Source of the DNA: Winogradskyella bathintestinalis
GTDB lineage: Bacteria; Bacteroidota; Bacteroidia; Flavobacteriales; Flavobacteriaceae
NCBI RefSeq assembly: GCF_030407435.1
Contig: NZ_JASDDK010000009.1
Coordinates: forward strand, 1-64,000
Direction of reading: 5' to 3'
Length of the DNA stretch: 64,000 nucleotides
Shown here: positions 26,846 through 36,903 of the stretch, piece after piece
Position numbering within the stretch: the stretch's first letter is position 1
Layout of the letters: each line of letters opens with the position of its first letter
Notes under the pieces: generated by a model
The model's input: only the letters and a program-made list of their open reading frames with translations
Database searches by the model: none
Told to the model about the DNA's origin: nothing
Program-made: the position numbers and the translations under genes

Positions 26846-28981
26846 TTATTCAAGTTCTATCATACCCTCATTTGAATTATATTGTAATAAATGAACACCA
26901 GAATTTGAATAGCTAGAGGGATTTATTTTTTGATAATCGAATTTTAAATGTGGATGTTGAGAAATCACTGTATTTATTGTTTCTTCAAAAGAGTTATTTT
27001 GTGATAACCTTAATAGGGTGTCAAAAGTAACATCAAATCCTAATTGAGAATATCTTGTGGGTTTAGTGCCAAATACATTTTGGTAATTAGAGGAGAAGTC
27101 GTCAATATCTTTCCTGTTTCTAGGATCGGTAATTGCTGGATATATAAGTTTTAAAACACGGTAACGCATATCTGAAACTTCATTTTGATTAGGTAATAAT
27201 GATGATTTCAGCATAACCAATTGAATTCTATGATCTGACAATTTGCGCATTAATGTTGTAGTCGTATTTAATAAAATAATAGTCTTGTCACTATCCAACA
27301 CGAGATAATTTAATTGGTCTTTACTTAGTGTTTTATCTAGTTCTTTCGAGTCAAAAAATCCAGCGTTATCCACGGTTAAAAATTGAGCATCTGGGAGGGT
27401 ATTGTGTATTAATTCTTTATTTCTAGGTTCGTCGAGATCGCTAACTATTACAACATTAGCGTCTTGTTTTGCTAAATAATTTAGGGTCTTGGTCTTTTGG
27501 AAATTTTCAGAAGGCACAGATTTATAGACCTTTAAGCTATCTTTAGAGTTAATGTTAGATTCTATGCCTACCACAGAGAATGTTTGCTTTGATTCAATTT
27601 TTGGATAATGCGATGCATTGTCCAAAAATGGAACTAAAAAGGCGTTCTTTTTATGTGGACTGTCTATCTTTAATTGTGTTTTGGCTATATTCTTCTTTAT
27701 TAAAGTGACGTCAAAATTTAGATGTAAAGCTTTTGCGGAATCAATGGCTATTTGTGCTCCTTGAAAAAAATCAATATATTTTTGAAAATCAACATTAAAC
27801 TGAATCATTTTTTCTCGTTCTTCAGAAGCACTCAATTCTTCACTCGAGAAAGGAGTGTAAAAGTAAATTCCGTTAGATGTTGAAGTAATTAAATTATTAA
27901 GTAACGTTTCAGATTTATGGTTTATTCTTTGTTCTGCGTGATCATCGGTTGTATTATCTGTTAGGTCATTAGACGCCTCATTTTGCGATACTGTATTTGG
28001 CATTTTAATTATATCGCCTTTATTTACGGAAACTAATAATTTAGGATTTAAAGCTGTAAATTCGTTAATTGGCATGCCTGCTTTTTTAGCCAATCCGTAA
28101 AGTGTTTCCTTAGCCTGAATAACATAGTCCTCATAACCACTTTCCGAGAATGTTGTATCTATTGCTATTGAATTTTTTTCAGTATTATTAACATTATTAG
28201 TCGTCGAATCCTCTTGTATATTGGTAACGGTATTGTCCGTTAAATTATCCACATCAATTCTATGACCTGCCATTAATAATTCTACAATATGAGGGTTTTT
28301 TTCTTCGAGCTGGGCAATGGTGAGATTAAAACGTTTTGCCAAACCAAATTTGGTGTCACCAGGTTTTACCAAATATTCTCCTTCTTTAAACACTTCATAA
28401 TCTTTATCTGGAATAGTTAATATAAGTCCTATCTGCAAATACTCAGATAATCGTCCAGCATTTGCTCCTTCAAGTTGTGCTACGCTAATCCCATTTGTTC
28501 TTGCAATACCCCAAAGAGTTTCTCCTTTTATTACTTTATGCTCACCTGCTTTTGCGCTGGTCGTCTCTTCGGTAATAGTCTTGTCGAGATTTATAAGATG
28601 CCCGGCTTGAAGCATGCGTACAATATGTGGGTTCTGTTGCTCTAATTGGGCAATGCTTACCCCAAAACGCTTAGAAAGTCCAGATTTTGTCTCTCCACGT
28701 TTAACTTTGTAATTGTTTACTCTTGTGTCGGTTATGGTAGTGTTTGTAGAGGACGAATTGGTATTGTTTGTGGTGGGAATTTTAAGAGTACGCCCTGCGT
28801 ATATGATATCTCTTGAGCCTGGGTTGAGCTCAAAAACTGCATTTGGACTAACGTTATATCGCCTAGAAATCATATATACATTTTCACCTTTTTTTATGGT
28901 ATGGTCAAAATAGTTTTCTTGAGCTATTACAAGTTTAAAGCTTATAACTAAAACTATAATTAGCGTAAAATATTTCCCCAT
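26846..28981 (-). CDS. Five-LysM protein with a PBP1-like C-terminal domain
   Basis: A 711-residue exported protein. After the signal peptide (about 1-20) there are five LysM peptidoglycan-binding modules (about 24-335), for example YMISRRYNVSPNAVFELNPG, SGLSKRFGVSIAQLEQQNPH and YGLAKKAGMPINEFTALNPK. The remaining 340 residues resemble periplasmic binding proteins of the amino-acid ABC type (ALHLNFDVTLIKKN, DANVVIVSDLDEPRNKELIH, YSQLGFDVTFDTLLRL). No ABC transporter genes are near, so it may sense or tether rather than feed an importer. Such LysM-PBP1 proteins are common in Flavobacteriaceae. It is transcribed alone, divergent from der. Confidence 0.85.
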   Translation of the reverse strand: MGKYFTLIIVLVISFKLVIAQENYFDHTIKKGENVYMISRRYNVSPNAVFELNPGSRDIIYAGRTLKIPTTNNTNSSSTNTTITDTRVNNYKVKRGETKSGLSKRFGVSIAQLEQQNPHIVRMLQAGHLINLDKTITEETTSAKAGEHKVIKGETLWGIARTNGISVAQLEGANAGRLSEYLQIGLILTIPDKDYEVFKEGEYLVKPGDTKFGLAKRFNLTIAQLEEKNPHIVELLMAGHRIDVDNLTDNTVTNIQEDSTTNNVNNTEKNSIAIDTTFSESGYEDYVIQAKETLYGLAKKAGMPINEFTALNPKLLVSVNKGDIIKMPNTVSQNEASNDLTDNTTDDHAEQRINHKSETLLNNLITSTSNGIYFYTPFSSEELSASEEREKMIQFNVDFQKYIDFFQGAQIAIDSAKALHLNFDVTLIKKNIAKTQLKIDSPHKKNAFLVPFLDNASHYPKIESKQTFSVVGIESNINSKDSLKVYKSVPSENFQKTKTLNYLAKQDANVVIVSDLDEPRNKELIHNTLPDAQFLTVDNAGFFDSKELDKTLSKDQLNYLVLDSDKTIILLNTTTTLMRKLSDHRIQLVMLKSSLLPNQNEVSDMRYRVLKLIYPAITDPRNRKDIDDFSSNYQNVFGTKPTRYSQLGFDVTFDTLLRLSQNNSFEETINTVISQHPHLKFDYQKINPSSYSNSGVHLLQYNSNEGMIELE

Positions 28982-29325
28982 TAGTTTTGAAAAATTTAAT
29001 ATAATTATTAGTATTTGAAATCATGTTCAAATACGTAAGAGGTTAATTTGGATATACTTAAACCTTTAAGAAAAGGGCTGATTCCTGAAGGGTTAGTCTC
29101 GGTTTGTTTATAAAATTGGGTGCTTAAGTCATAATTAAATACACGCAATAAAATTACAAAAAATAGAGGCTTTATATTTGAAATTTATACTTGTTATCAA
29201 CAGGATGTTAACAATGTTTTTACTGATAAATACTATAGTCTATTTAGTATATCATCGATTTTAGGCTATATTATGAAAAGTCGCAAATAGAGTATTATAA
29301 CTAGTCAGTATATAGTATCTTTGTC
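28982..29325. other. Divergent intergenic region between the LysM gene and der
   Basis: About 340 bases upstream of both genes. A TATATTTG at 29173-29180 is an isolated -7-like match without -33 partner. No RNA gene, hairpin terminator or operator was recognised. Confidence 0.45.
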
Positions 29326-29333
29326 GCTCTAAA
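29326..29333 (+). promoter_or_regulatory. -7 promoter element of der
   Basis: TATCTTTG fits TAnnTTTG. It lies ten bases before the der ATG, so the mRNA would be nearly leaderless. No clear -33 element is present. Confidence 0.5.
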
Positions 29334-29342
29334 TAAAAAATA

Positions 29343-30647
29343 ATGAGCAATATAGTCGCTGTAGTAGGTCGTCCAAATGTAGGGAAATCGACATTTTTTA
29401 ATCGTCTTATTAAAAGGCGTGAAGCAATTGTTGATGCCGTAAGTGGTGTAACAAGAGATCGTCATTACGGTAAAACTGATTGGAACGGTAAAGAGTTCTC
29501 TTTAATAGATACAGGAGGATATGTGGTTGGTAGTGATGATGTTTTTGAAGCAGAAATAGACAAACAAGTGGAACTGGCTATTGAGGAAGCTGATGCTATA
29601 ATTTTCATGGTTGATGTAGAATCTGGTGTCACTGGAATGGATGAAGACGTTGCCAAATTATTACGAAAAGTAAAAAAGCCTGTTTTTTTAGTGGTTAACA
29701 AGGTTGACAACAATAAGCGCTTAGAAGATGCTGTGGAGTTCTATTCTCTTGGTTTGGGAGAATACTATGCTATAGCGAGTATCAACGGAAGTGGAACAGG
29801 GGATTTGCTAGATGCTGTTGTTGAGGCGTTACCAGAAAAAGAAGAGGAGGAAGAAGATGAATTACCAAGATTCGCAGTTGTCGGAAGGCCAAATGCTGGA
29901 AAATCTTCATTTATTAATGCTTTAATTGGAGAAGAAAGGTACATCGTTACTGATATTGCTGGTACGACAAGAGATTCTATTGATACAAAATATAACCGTT
30001 TTGGATTTGAATTTAATTTAGTAGATACAGCGGGTATTCGTCGTAAATCTAAAGTAAAGGAAGATTTAGAATTTTACTCTGTAATGCGAAGCGTTAGAGC
30101 TATAGAGCACTGTGATGTTTGTTTAGTGGTTTTAGATGCTACTCGTGGTTTTGATGGGCAGGTACAGAATATTTTTTGGTTGGCAGAACGCAACCGTAAG
30201 GGCGTTGTTATTTTAGTTAATAAGTGGGATTTAGTAGAAAAAGATACTAAAACAGCCAAGGAATTTGAGAAACACATCAGAAATGAAATTGCACCATTTA
30301 CCGATGTTCCTATTGTGTTTATCTCTGTTTTAAATAAACAACGTATTTTTAAAGCTATCGAAACAGCGGTTGAAGTTTATAAAAATAGAACTAAGCGTAT
30401 AAAAACGAGTGTGCTCAATGAAACTTTATTGCCAATAATAGAGCATCAGCCACCTCCAGCTTATAAAGGCAAGTTTGTAAAGATAAAATACATCATGCAA
30501 TTACCTACACCACAGCCGCAGTTTGCATTTTTCTGTAATTTACCACAATACATTAAAGAGCCTTATAAACGTTTTTTAGAGAATAAATTACGTGAAGAAT
30601 TTGACTTTACCGGTGTTCCAGTTAGTGTTTACATGCGGAAAAAATAA
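29343..30647 (+). CDS. der: GTPase Der (EngA)
   Basis: A 434-residue protein with two consecutive GTPase domains acting in maturation of the 50S subunit. The first has GRPNVGKST at 8-16, DTGG and NKVD; the second has GRPNAGKSS near 180-190, DTAG and NKWD. A C-terminal KH-like domain holds [17 protein letters not shown]. Length and arrangement match the family. The lectin-like gene begins seven bases after the stop. Confidence 0.97.
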   Translation: MSNIVAVVGRPNVGKSTFFNRLIKRREAIVDAVSGVTRDRHYGKTDWNGKEFSLIDTGGYVVGSDDVFEAEIDKQVELAIEEADAIIFMVDVESGVTGMDEDVAKLLRKVKKPVFLVVNKVDNNKRLEDAVEFYSLGLGEYYAIASINGSGTGDLLDAVVEALPEKEEEEEDELPRFAVVGRPNAGKSSFINALIGEERYIVTDIAGTTRDSIDTKYNRFGFEFNLVDTAGIRRKSKVKEDLEFYSVMRSVRAIEHCDVCLVVLDATRGFDGQVQNIFWLAERNRKGVVILVNKWDLVEKDTKTAKEFEKHIRNEIAPFTDVPIVFISVLNKQRIFKAIETAVEVYKNRTKRIKTSVLNETLLPIIEHQPPPAYKGKFVKIKYIMQLPTPQPQFAFFCNLPQYIKEPYKRFLENKLREEFDFTGVPVSVYMRKK

Positions 30648-30654
30648 GAATTTA

Positions 30655-33099
30655 ATGCGTATTCTATTTCGATTAAAATTTACAATTGCTGTCTTAGTTT
30701 TTTGTTTACTCTTTACTAAAATACAATCACAAAACATACCGCAGATTGCCGCAGTTGGGAATCAGTTTTATTGTTCCGAATTACCCATGTCTATTGTCAC
30801 CAATATCAGTATTTCTAATACTTTGGGTACGCTAGATACTGTATTTGTACAAATTTCTACCGGCTATACGCTTGGTGAAGATATTTTATATTTAGAAGGC
30901 ATACATCCTAATATTAATGCCAATTGGTCTGCAGGAGAAGGACTACTTACATTAGAGGGGCCAGCCTCGTTTTCAGAATTCGAAACCGCCATAAGTGCTA
31001 TCCGGTTTCAAACGACCCAAAGTGTATTTACTCAAGATAAATTTTTTTCTATCAATTTAGGGGAGGCAAATTTTCTGCCGTCTACTGGTCATTATTATTT
31101 TTATGTAGCAGATTTAAGCATTACTTGGTTAGAAGCTAAAGCGGCTGCGGAACAACGCAGTTATTTTGGTCTGCAGGGTTATTTAGCAACGATAACATCT
31201 GAAGAAGAAATGCAACTTACGGGTGAGCAAAGTTCTGGCACTGGATGGATAGGTGGTTCAGATCAACAAAATGAAGGCGTTTGGATATGGGAAACTGGAC
31301 CAGAAGCGGGACAAGTATTTTGGGAAGGACTTTCAAATGGTTATGCACCAAATGATATGTATGCATTTTGGAATACTAGTGAGCCAAACAATTTAAATAA
31401 TGAAGAAGATTACGCACACATTACGGCACCTAATATTGGTATTTTAGGCTCTTGGAATGATTTAACCCTTACTGGGGGCAACGATCCCAATAGTGATTTC
31501 CATCCCAAAGGCTATATCGTTGAATTTGGTGGTATGCCAGGCGATCCTGACATAAATATTTCAGCGAGTACCACAATTGTAACACCAAAGTTAGAAGTAA
31601 CAACTTATACCGTTTGCAATAGTAGCGGATCTCAGATTACCTTAAATTCTAATGCAGATAATGCCTATTGGTACGATTCTTTAACATCTACTACGGTTGT
31701 AAATTCTGGTTTAACTAATCAAAATCTAATAGAGGGGTCAACAACTTATTGGGTAGAGCTGATTTTTAATGGGTGTAGTGAAGGGGCTAGAATTCCAATT
31801 ACTGTTAATGTCAATGCGTCTCCTGTAGCGAACGACATAACCATAATTCAATGTGAAGATGATAGCATCGATTTTATTTCTACGTTTTATCTCAATAATT
31901 ATAGAAATGATATTGTAAGAGATGACAATGGACAAATAGAGACGGGTTTAAATGTTCGTTTTTTCGAAGACGATTTACTTCAAAACGAAATAACGTCCAA
32001 TAGTTATAATAATAGTGTTGATTTTCAAAAAATTTATGCTTTAGTCACTAATGAATCTACAGCTTGTTTGTCGTTAGCAGAAATAACATTACAAGTGAAC
32101 CCGCCTAACGGATATTCTGCGACTTTAGAAGTTTGCGATGATCTCGAAGCTGATGGTTTTGCAACTTTCAATTTATCTGAAGCTAACCCACAATTGCTAA
32201 ATAGCGAAACCATTAATACTACAGTTTCATATTATTTAACATTTGATGAAGCATTGGAACAAGCCAATGAAATCGTTGATTCTTTTACCAATGTCGTTGC
32301 TTTTAATCAAGTGGTTTATGCCCGAATAAACATTGATAATAATTGTTACGCAATTAACGAAGTTGTTTTACATGTGAAAGATTTACCAAATGTGCTACAA
32401 TATGAAGAGATTTACTATTGTCTAAATAGTTTTCCTGAGACCATAACATTATCTGGTGGAATTATAGACGATGTACCGAACAATTACTACTATAACTGGT
32501 TTACTGGCGAAACAACTATGGATATTGAGGTTAATGAACCGGGCACATATTCGGTAACAGTTACACAGCCATTAGGTTGTTCTAACGAAAGAACGATAAC
32601 GGTTTTACCATCTAGTACTGCTGAGGTTGAAAGTATTGAGGTCACCGATTTATCGGAGAACAATACCGTTTCAGTATTAGTTAATGGGAATGGGGATTAC
32701 AGATATGCTTTAAATAACGAGAATGGTATTTACCAAACTTCGAATCATTTTGAAAACGTACCAGCAGGATTTCATACTATTTTTATAAAAGATATAAAAG
32801 CCGATTGTGGTACGGTGTCTAGTGATATTTCCATTTTAGGATTTCCAAAATTCTTCACGCCGAATGGGGATGCTGTAAATGAAACATGGCAAATTACCGG
32901 ATTTTCTTCAGAATTTAATAATACGGCTACAGTTGAGATTTTTAATCGATACGGCAAACTAATAACAATTCTAAAAGCCAATAATTCGCAGTGGGATGGT
33001 ACAATAAATGGCGCCATGGCGCCAAGCGATGATTATTGGTTTATAGCGAGATTTATTGATGGTAGAACTTACAAAGGCCATTTTACATTAAAACGATAA
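30655..33099 (+). CDS. C-type-lectin domain protein with T9SS type B sorting signal
   Basis: From the ATG at 30655 the product has 814 residues. A GTG at 30592, inside der, would add 21 residues in front of a normal signal peptide (MRILFRLKFTIAVLVFCLLF) and is rejected. After an N-terminal module a C-type lectin fold spans about 145-292: ITWLEAKAAAEQ, GYLATITSEEE, GWIGGSDQQNEGVWIWETG, FWNTSEPNN and YIVEFGG. Three Cys-containing Ig-like modules follow (about 310-725), then a type B sorting domain (729-814) with FFTPNGDAVNETWQI and ending HFTLKR. It should be a surface-exposed carbohydrate- or protein-binding adhesin; its ligand is unknown. The end closely resembles the truncated protein at 1-228. 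Confidence 0.88.
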   Translation: MRILFRLKFTIAVLVFCLLFTKIQSQNIPQIAAVGNQFYCSELPMSIVTNISISNTLGTLDTVFVQISTGYTLGEDILYLEGIHPNINANWSAGEGLLTLEGPASFSEFETAISAIRFQTTQSVFTQDKFFSINLGEANFLPSTGHYYFYVADLSITWLEAKAAAEQRSYFGLQGYLATITSEEEMQLTGEQSSGTGWIGGSDQQNEGVWIWETGPEAGQVFWEGLSNGYAPNDMYAFWNTSEPNNLNNEEDYAHITAPNIGILGSWNDLTLTGGNDPNSDFHPKGYIVEFGGMPGDPDINISASTTIVTPKLEVTTYTVCNSSGSQITLNSNADNAYWYDSLTSTTVVNSGLTNQNLIEGSTTYWVELIFNGCSEGARIPITVNVNASPVANDITIIQCEDDSIDFISTFYLNNYRNDIVRDDNGQIETGLNVRFFEDDLLQNEITSNSYNNSVDFQKIYALVTNESTACLSLAEITLQVNPPNGYSATLEVCDDLEADGFATFNLSEANPQLLNSETINTTVSYYLTFDEALEQANEIVDSFTNVVAFNQVVYARINIDNNCYAINEVVLHVKDLPNVLQYEEIYYCLNSFPETITLSGGIIDDVPNNYYYNWFTGETTMDIEVNEPGTYSVTVTQPLGCSNERTITVLPSSTAEVESIEVTDLSENNTVSVLVNGNGDYRYALNNENGIYQTSNHFENVPAGFHTIFIKDIKADCGTVSSDISILGFPKFFTPNGDAVNETWQITGFSSEFNNTATVEIFNRYGKLITILKANNSQWDGTINGAMAPSDDYWFIARFIDGRTYKGHFTLKR

Positions 33100-33139
33100 T
33101 TTTACAAAAACTTTAAGATTTTTCATACGGTTTCTGTTC

Positions 33140-33147
33140 TATTTTTG
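33140..33147 (+). promoter_or_regulatory. -7 promoter element of the TonB-receptor-like gene
   Basis: TATTTTTG fits TAnnTTTG, with a T-rich but poor -33 region. The TTG inside it (33145) is thus not a start codon. The transcript would begin near 33154 and reach the ATG at 33178. Confidence 0.6.
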
Positions 33148-33177
33148 AAAACGCTATTCATCAATCAATCAACCACC

Positions 33178-35958
33178 ATGAAGAAACTAATTCTAGTTCT
33201 TACGGTATTTTTTACACTCTTTTCATATTCGCAAGAAAAATCTTTTGAACTTACAGGTACACTCTTAGCAGAGGACAGCAAGACGCCAATTGAGTCTGCG
33301 ACCGTTTATTTAGAGCGTGTCAAAGATAGTTCGGTGGTCTCTTATACCATTTCAGATAAAGACGGGAAATTTAAAATAGAAAGTACGACTTACGATAAAA
33401 GCTTAAATTTTTTCGTATCCTATATTGGTTATAAAACCTATGTTAAAAAAATTGATATTGATAAAGAACAAATTACTTTATCTACAATTAAAATGGAATT
33501 AGACAATCAGTTAGATGAAGTTATAGTAAAATCTACGGCTCCGATAACTATTAAAAAAGATACTCTAGAGTTTAACGTAAAATCTTTTAAAACAAAAAAA
33601 GATGCTAATGTTGAAGATTTGCTAAAACAGTTACCAGGAGTAGAAGTTGATGAACAAGGTAATATTAAGGTCAACGGTAAAGCGGTAAATAAAATATTGG
33701 TAAATGGCAAACCTTTTTTTGGTAACGATCCTACGATTACGACCAAGAATTTAACGAAAGATATTATCGAAAAAATTCAGATTGTAGATACTAAAACAAA
33801 ATCTGAAGCTTTTACAGGGGAAGAAGGTGATACCGAAAACAAAACCATTAATCTTACCATAAAAGAGGAAAATAATAAAGGTGTTTTTGGACGCGTATCT
33901 GCGGGTGCAGGAACAGATAAGCGTTACGAATTTGCAGGTATGGTGAACTTTTTTGATAACGACCAAAGATTAAGTGTATTAGCGGGAGGTAACAATACAA
34001 ACTCCCCAGGGTTTAGCTTCGGTGAAATTTCTAAAATGTTTGGTCGCGGTGGCGGGGTTTCTTTTAACAGTAACGGTTCATTCGCTTTAGGCGGTCGGTC
34101 TTTTGGTGGCGGCCAAGGTATTACAACTTCGCAGAATGCCGGAATTAATTTTGCCGATGTGATAGGTGAAAATACAGATATTGCGGCTGATTATTTTTTT
34201 GCATCAAGTAATTCTGAAGATGAATCATCGACAGAACGTGAAACAATTTTAGCAGATACTCGTTTTTTTACCAATTCTAGGTCCAGAACACTAAGTGACA
34301 CAGATAGCCATTCTGTAAATTTAGAATTTGAAATTGAAACAGATTCTACATTTCAAATCAGCATAGAACCGTCATTTAGCTACTCTAAATCAAGTACCCG
34401 ATTTTCTAGTAATGAACAAACTTTAGATGAAGATTTAGTGTTAACCAATCAGTCGGATGTAAACTCAAATGTAGAAAATTTTGCAAGAAGGTTTTCAAAT
34501 CAAATTTCGGCGACCAAACGTTTTGGAAGTAGAGGAGCTTTTGTTCGAATGGAGATAGAGACTAGTATTAATCAGCAAGAGAGCGATGATTTTTTAAATT
34601 CAGAAGCGGAAGTTTTTGGTGCAAATCCAGAAACTATAGAACGTAACCAATTTACCGATGGCGAGAAGAATAGCTATGGAATCACCACGGAAATGACCTA
34701 TAGATATCCTATAATCGCCAAAAAGTTTTTTTTAAATTTTGAATATGAATATTCACGAGATAAAGACAAAAACACAGAAAGTACTTTCGATTTTAATAAT
34801 ACCTTACAAGATTATACTAATTTTAATAATGATTTAAGTACAGATTTCAAATATTTAGACATTCAAAGTGTGCCTACTTTTGGATTAACTTATCGTGGTG
34901 AAAAATTATCTACAAGAATAAAAGCAGCCTACAACATGCGGACTTTAAAGAATGAGGATGTATTAAGACCGCAATTTAACATAGAACGAGAATTCGAAAA
35001 TATTGAATTAAATTCAAGAATTAATTATAGGTTTAGCCCTAAGGCTTCCATTTATGCTAGTTACAGATTGGCTAATAATCCACCAGGTCTAAGACAGTTA
35101 CAGGCGTTTACGGATGTGTCCGATCCCTTAAGAACAATCATTGGAAATCCTAATTTAGAGCCCTCAAACAGTCATAGTGTTTATGCTGGTTATAATGGAT
35201 TCGATTGGCAGAAACGTACCGGTTTATATGCTAATATCAACGCCAGATTTACTAACAACCAAGTAGTATCTAAAACGATTGTCGATCCCACAACATTGAA
35301 ACGAACAACAACGTACGAAAATGTAGATGGCAATTATAATTATGGTATCTCTGGCAATTATACCAAAGATTTTAAATTAGATACGCTTAGAACCATAAAG
35401 TTGAGGTTGAGAGCACGTTATAATTTTTCTGAACGAATTAATTTTAATAATGAGGTACAATATGCGAGTCAAGTAAAAACTTTATCGCCAAGAATTGGTA
35501 TCGATTTTCTTTGGAATAAAGTTATGGAGTTTAAACCTTATTATCAGTTGCGTTTTACAACTAATGCCTATGATATTGCAGCTTTTGACGATCGGGAATT
35601 TACCAGTCATAATGCAGGGTTAAGAACCGCAACGTTTTTACCTAAAAATTTGGAATGGCAAAACGATATTAATTTTAATTATAACCCAAATGTCTCTGAT
35701 GGTTTTCAAAAAAGTGCATGGTTTTGGAATTCCACGCTAGCCTATAGCGTTTTAAAAGAAAAGGCTATAATTTCTTTAAAGGTCTATGATTTATTAAACC
35801 AAAACACCAATGCGAGAAGGATTGCAACGGAAGATTATATTGAAGATAGACAAAGTACAGTTTTAAGGCAGTATTTTATGCTAAGTCTAAGTTATAAATT
35901 TAATAGTTTGGGAAGCAAAGGAGAAACAGGAGATGGTGATGTTATCTTTTTTGATTAA
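33178..35958 (+). CDS. TonB-dependent-receptor-like outer membrane beta-barrel protein
   Basis: A 926-residue protein from the ATG at 33178 (MKKLILVLTVFFTLFSYSQE is a signal peptide). Residues about 22-110 form a carboxypeptidase-regulatory-like (CnaB) domain, 115-230 a plug-like domain (VEDLLKQLPGVEVDEQGNIK, NGKPFFGNDP, IIEKIQIVDTKTKSEAF). The rest is a large barrel that starts with IKEENNKGVFGRVSAG and ends in FMLSLSYKFNSLG with a short acidic tail. This group of barrel proteins is often annotated as TonB-dependent receptor or outer membrane beta-barrel family protein. No SusD-like partner or enzyme is adjacent, so a substrate cannot be proposed. A -7 element lies 31 bases upstream of the ATG. 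Confidence 0.88.
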   Translation: MKKLILVLTVFFTLFSYSQEKSFELTGTLLAEDSKTPIESATVYLERVKDSSVVSYTISDKDGKFKIESTTYDKSLNFFVSYIGYKTYVKKIDIDKEQITLSTIKMELDNQLDEVIVKSTAPITIKKDTLEFNVKSFKTKKDANVEDLLKQLPGVEVDEQGNIKVNGKAVNKILVNGKPFFGNDPTITTKNLTKDIIEKIQIVDTKTKSEAFTGEEGDTENKTINLTIKEENNKGVFGRVSAGAGTDKRYEFAGMVNFFDNDQRLSVLAGGNNTNSPGFSFGEISKMFGRGGGVSFNSNGSFALGGRSFGGGQGITTSQNAGINFADVIGENTDIAADYFFASSNSEDESSTERETILADTRFFTNSRSRTLSDTDSHSVNLEFEIETDSTFQISIEPSFSYSKSSTRFSSNEQTLDEDLVLTNQSDVNSNVENFARRFSNQISATKRFGSRGAFVRMEIETSINQQESDDFLNSEAEVFGANPETIERNQFTDGEKNSYGITTEMTYRYPIIAKKFFLNFEYEYSRDKDKNTESTFDFNNTLQDYTNFNNDLSTDFKYLDIQSVPTFGLTYRGEKLSTRIKAAYNMRTLKNEDVLRPQFNIEREFENIELNSRINYRFSPKASIYASYRLANNPPGLRQLQAFTDVSDPLRTIIGNPNLEPSNSHSVYAGYNGFDWQKRTGLYANINARFTNNQVVSKTIVDPTTLKRTTTYENVDGNYNYGISGNYTKDFKLDTLRTIKLRLRARYNFSERINFNNEVQYASQVKTLSPRIGIDFLWNKVMEFKPYYQLRFTTNAYDIAAFDDREFTSHNAGLRTATFLPKNLEWQNDINFNYNPNVSDGFQKSAWFWNSTLAYSVLKEKAIISLKVYDLLNQNTNARRIATEDYIEDRQSTVLRQYFMLSLSYKFNSLGSKGETGDGDVIFFD

Positions 35959-36078
35959 TTATATTTAGGCTCAAAGTTTTCAGAAATTATAAATTAAAAC
36001 GATAATCCGAATTATATTTTTTCAATCTCACGACTGCTTATTATGTTTTTATAACACTAAACACTACTTACTAATAGC

Positions 36079-36903
36079 TTACCAGCCACCTGAAGCTCCA
36101 CCGCCTCCAAAGCTACCGCCACCGAAGCCTCCACCAAATCCGCCGCCTCCAAAGCTTCCACCTCCAGAACTGCCGCCAAAACCTCCAAAGCCACCAGAAG
36201 ATCCGCGGGAATAACTACCACGTCCCATATTACTTAAAATAATGGCTTCGAGAAGACTTCGACTTCCCGAACGATTGCCTCGGTTGCCACCACCTCCTCC
36301 ACGAGATTTAGAAATGACAATAATAAATATGATGAAAATGATAAAGAGAAAAAATAAGACTTCAAAAGGGAATTGACCTTCGGTTTGTCTCGTTCTTTTA
36401 TACTCACCATTTAAAACTTCGAAAATAGCATCTGTCGCACGGTCCAAACCGCCATAATAATCATCCTGTTTAAAATAGGGTATGATATCGTTATTAATTA
36501 TACGTTTACTTAACGCATCGGTCAATAGATGTTCAATCCCTTTACCTGTGCTGATTCCTATTTTACGATCGTCTCGAGCCAATAATATAAAAATTCCATT
36601 ATCCTTATTGGCTTGCCCAATGCCCCATTCTTCTGCCCATTGAGCGCCTAAATAGTTTATGTATTCTCCTTTTGTAGAGCTGATGGTTGCCAACACTATT
36701 TGAGTAGAAGTAGAATCGGAATAACGTATTAGTTTCTGTTCTAAGCTGTTTTTTTGAGTTGTGGAAAGCAAATTAATGCCGTCATAAATACTGGTCTGAG
36801 CTTCTGGCTTTTCGGGAATATCATATTGAGCCCATCCAATAAATGGACTCGCTAACATTAGAAGTATTAAAAATTGAAATATGTTATTTTTAGTTGGGTA
36901 CAT
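36079..36903 (-). CDS. TPM-domain membrane protein with glycine-rich tail (YgcG-like)
   Basis: A 274-residue protein with a signal peptide (about 1-25), a TPM domain (about 30-160: SIYDGINLLSTTQKNSLEQK, YLGAQWAEEWGIGQANKDNG, ILLARDDRKIGISTGKG), a transmembrane helix (about 173-195) and a glycine/serine-rich tail (from about 200, repeats such as GGFGGGSFGGGG). TPM proteins (Psb32/YgcG) are linked to membrane protein repair and sometimes phosphatase activity; the role in Bacteroidota is unclear. Its ATG overlaps the stop of the preceding TPM gene by one base (TAATG), indicating coupled translation. Last gene of the M23-MerR-LemA-TPM-TPM operon. Confidence 0.88.
   Translation of the reverse strand: MYPTKNNIFQFLILLMLASPFIGWAQYDIPEKPEAQTSIYDGINLLSTTQKNSLEQKLIRYSDSTSTQIVLATISSTKGEYINYLGAQWAEEWGIGQANKDNGIFILLARDDRKIGISTGKGIEHLLTDALSKRIINNDIIPYFKQDDYYGGLDRATDAIFEVLNGEYKRTRQTEGQFPFEVLFFLFIIFIIFIIVISKSRGGGGGNRGNRSGSRSLLEAIILSNMGRGSYSRGSSGGFGGFGGSSGGGSFGGGGFGGGFGGGSFGGGGASGGW

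Noticed and set aside
29194..29202. DnaA-box-like TTATCAACA upstream of der, a possible origin
   Set aside because: One mismatch to the consensus and no further boxes, dnaA, dnaN or GC-skew evidence; chance match in AT-rich DNA.
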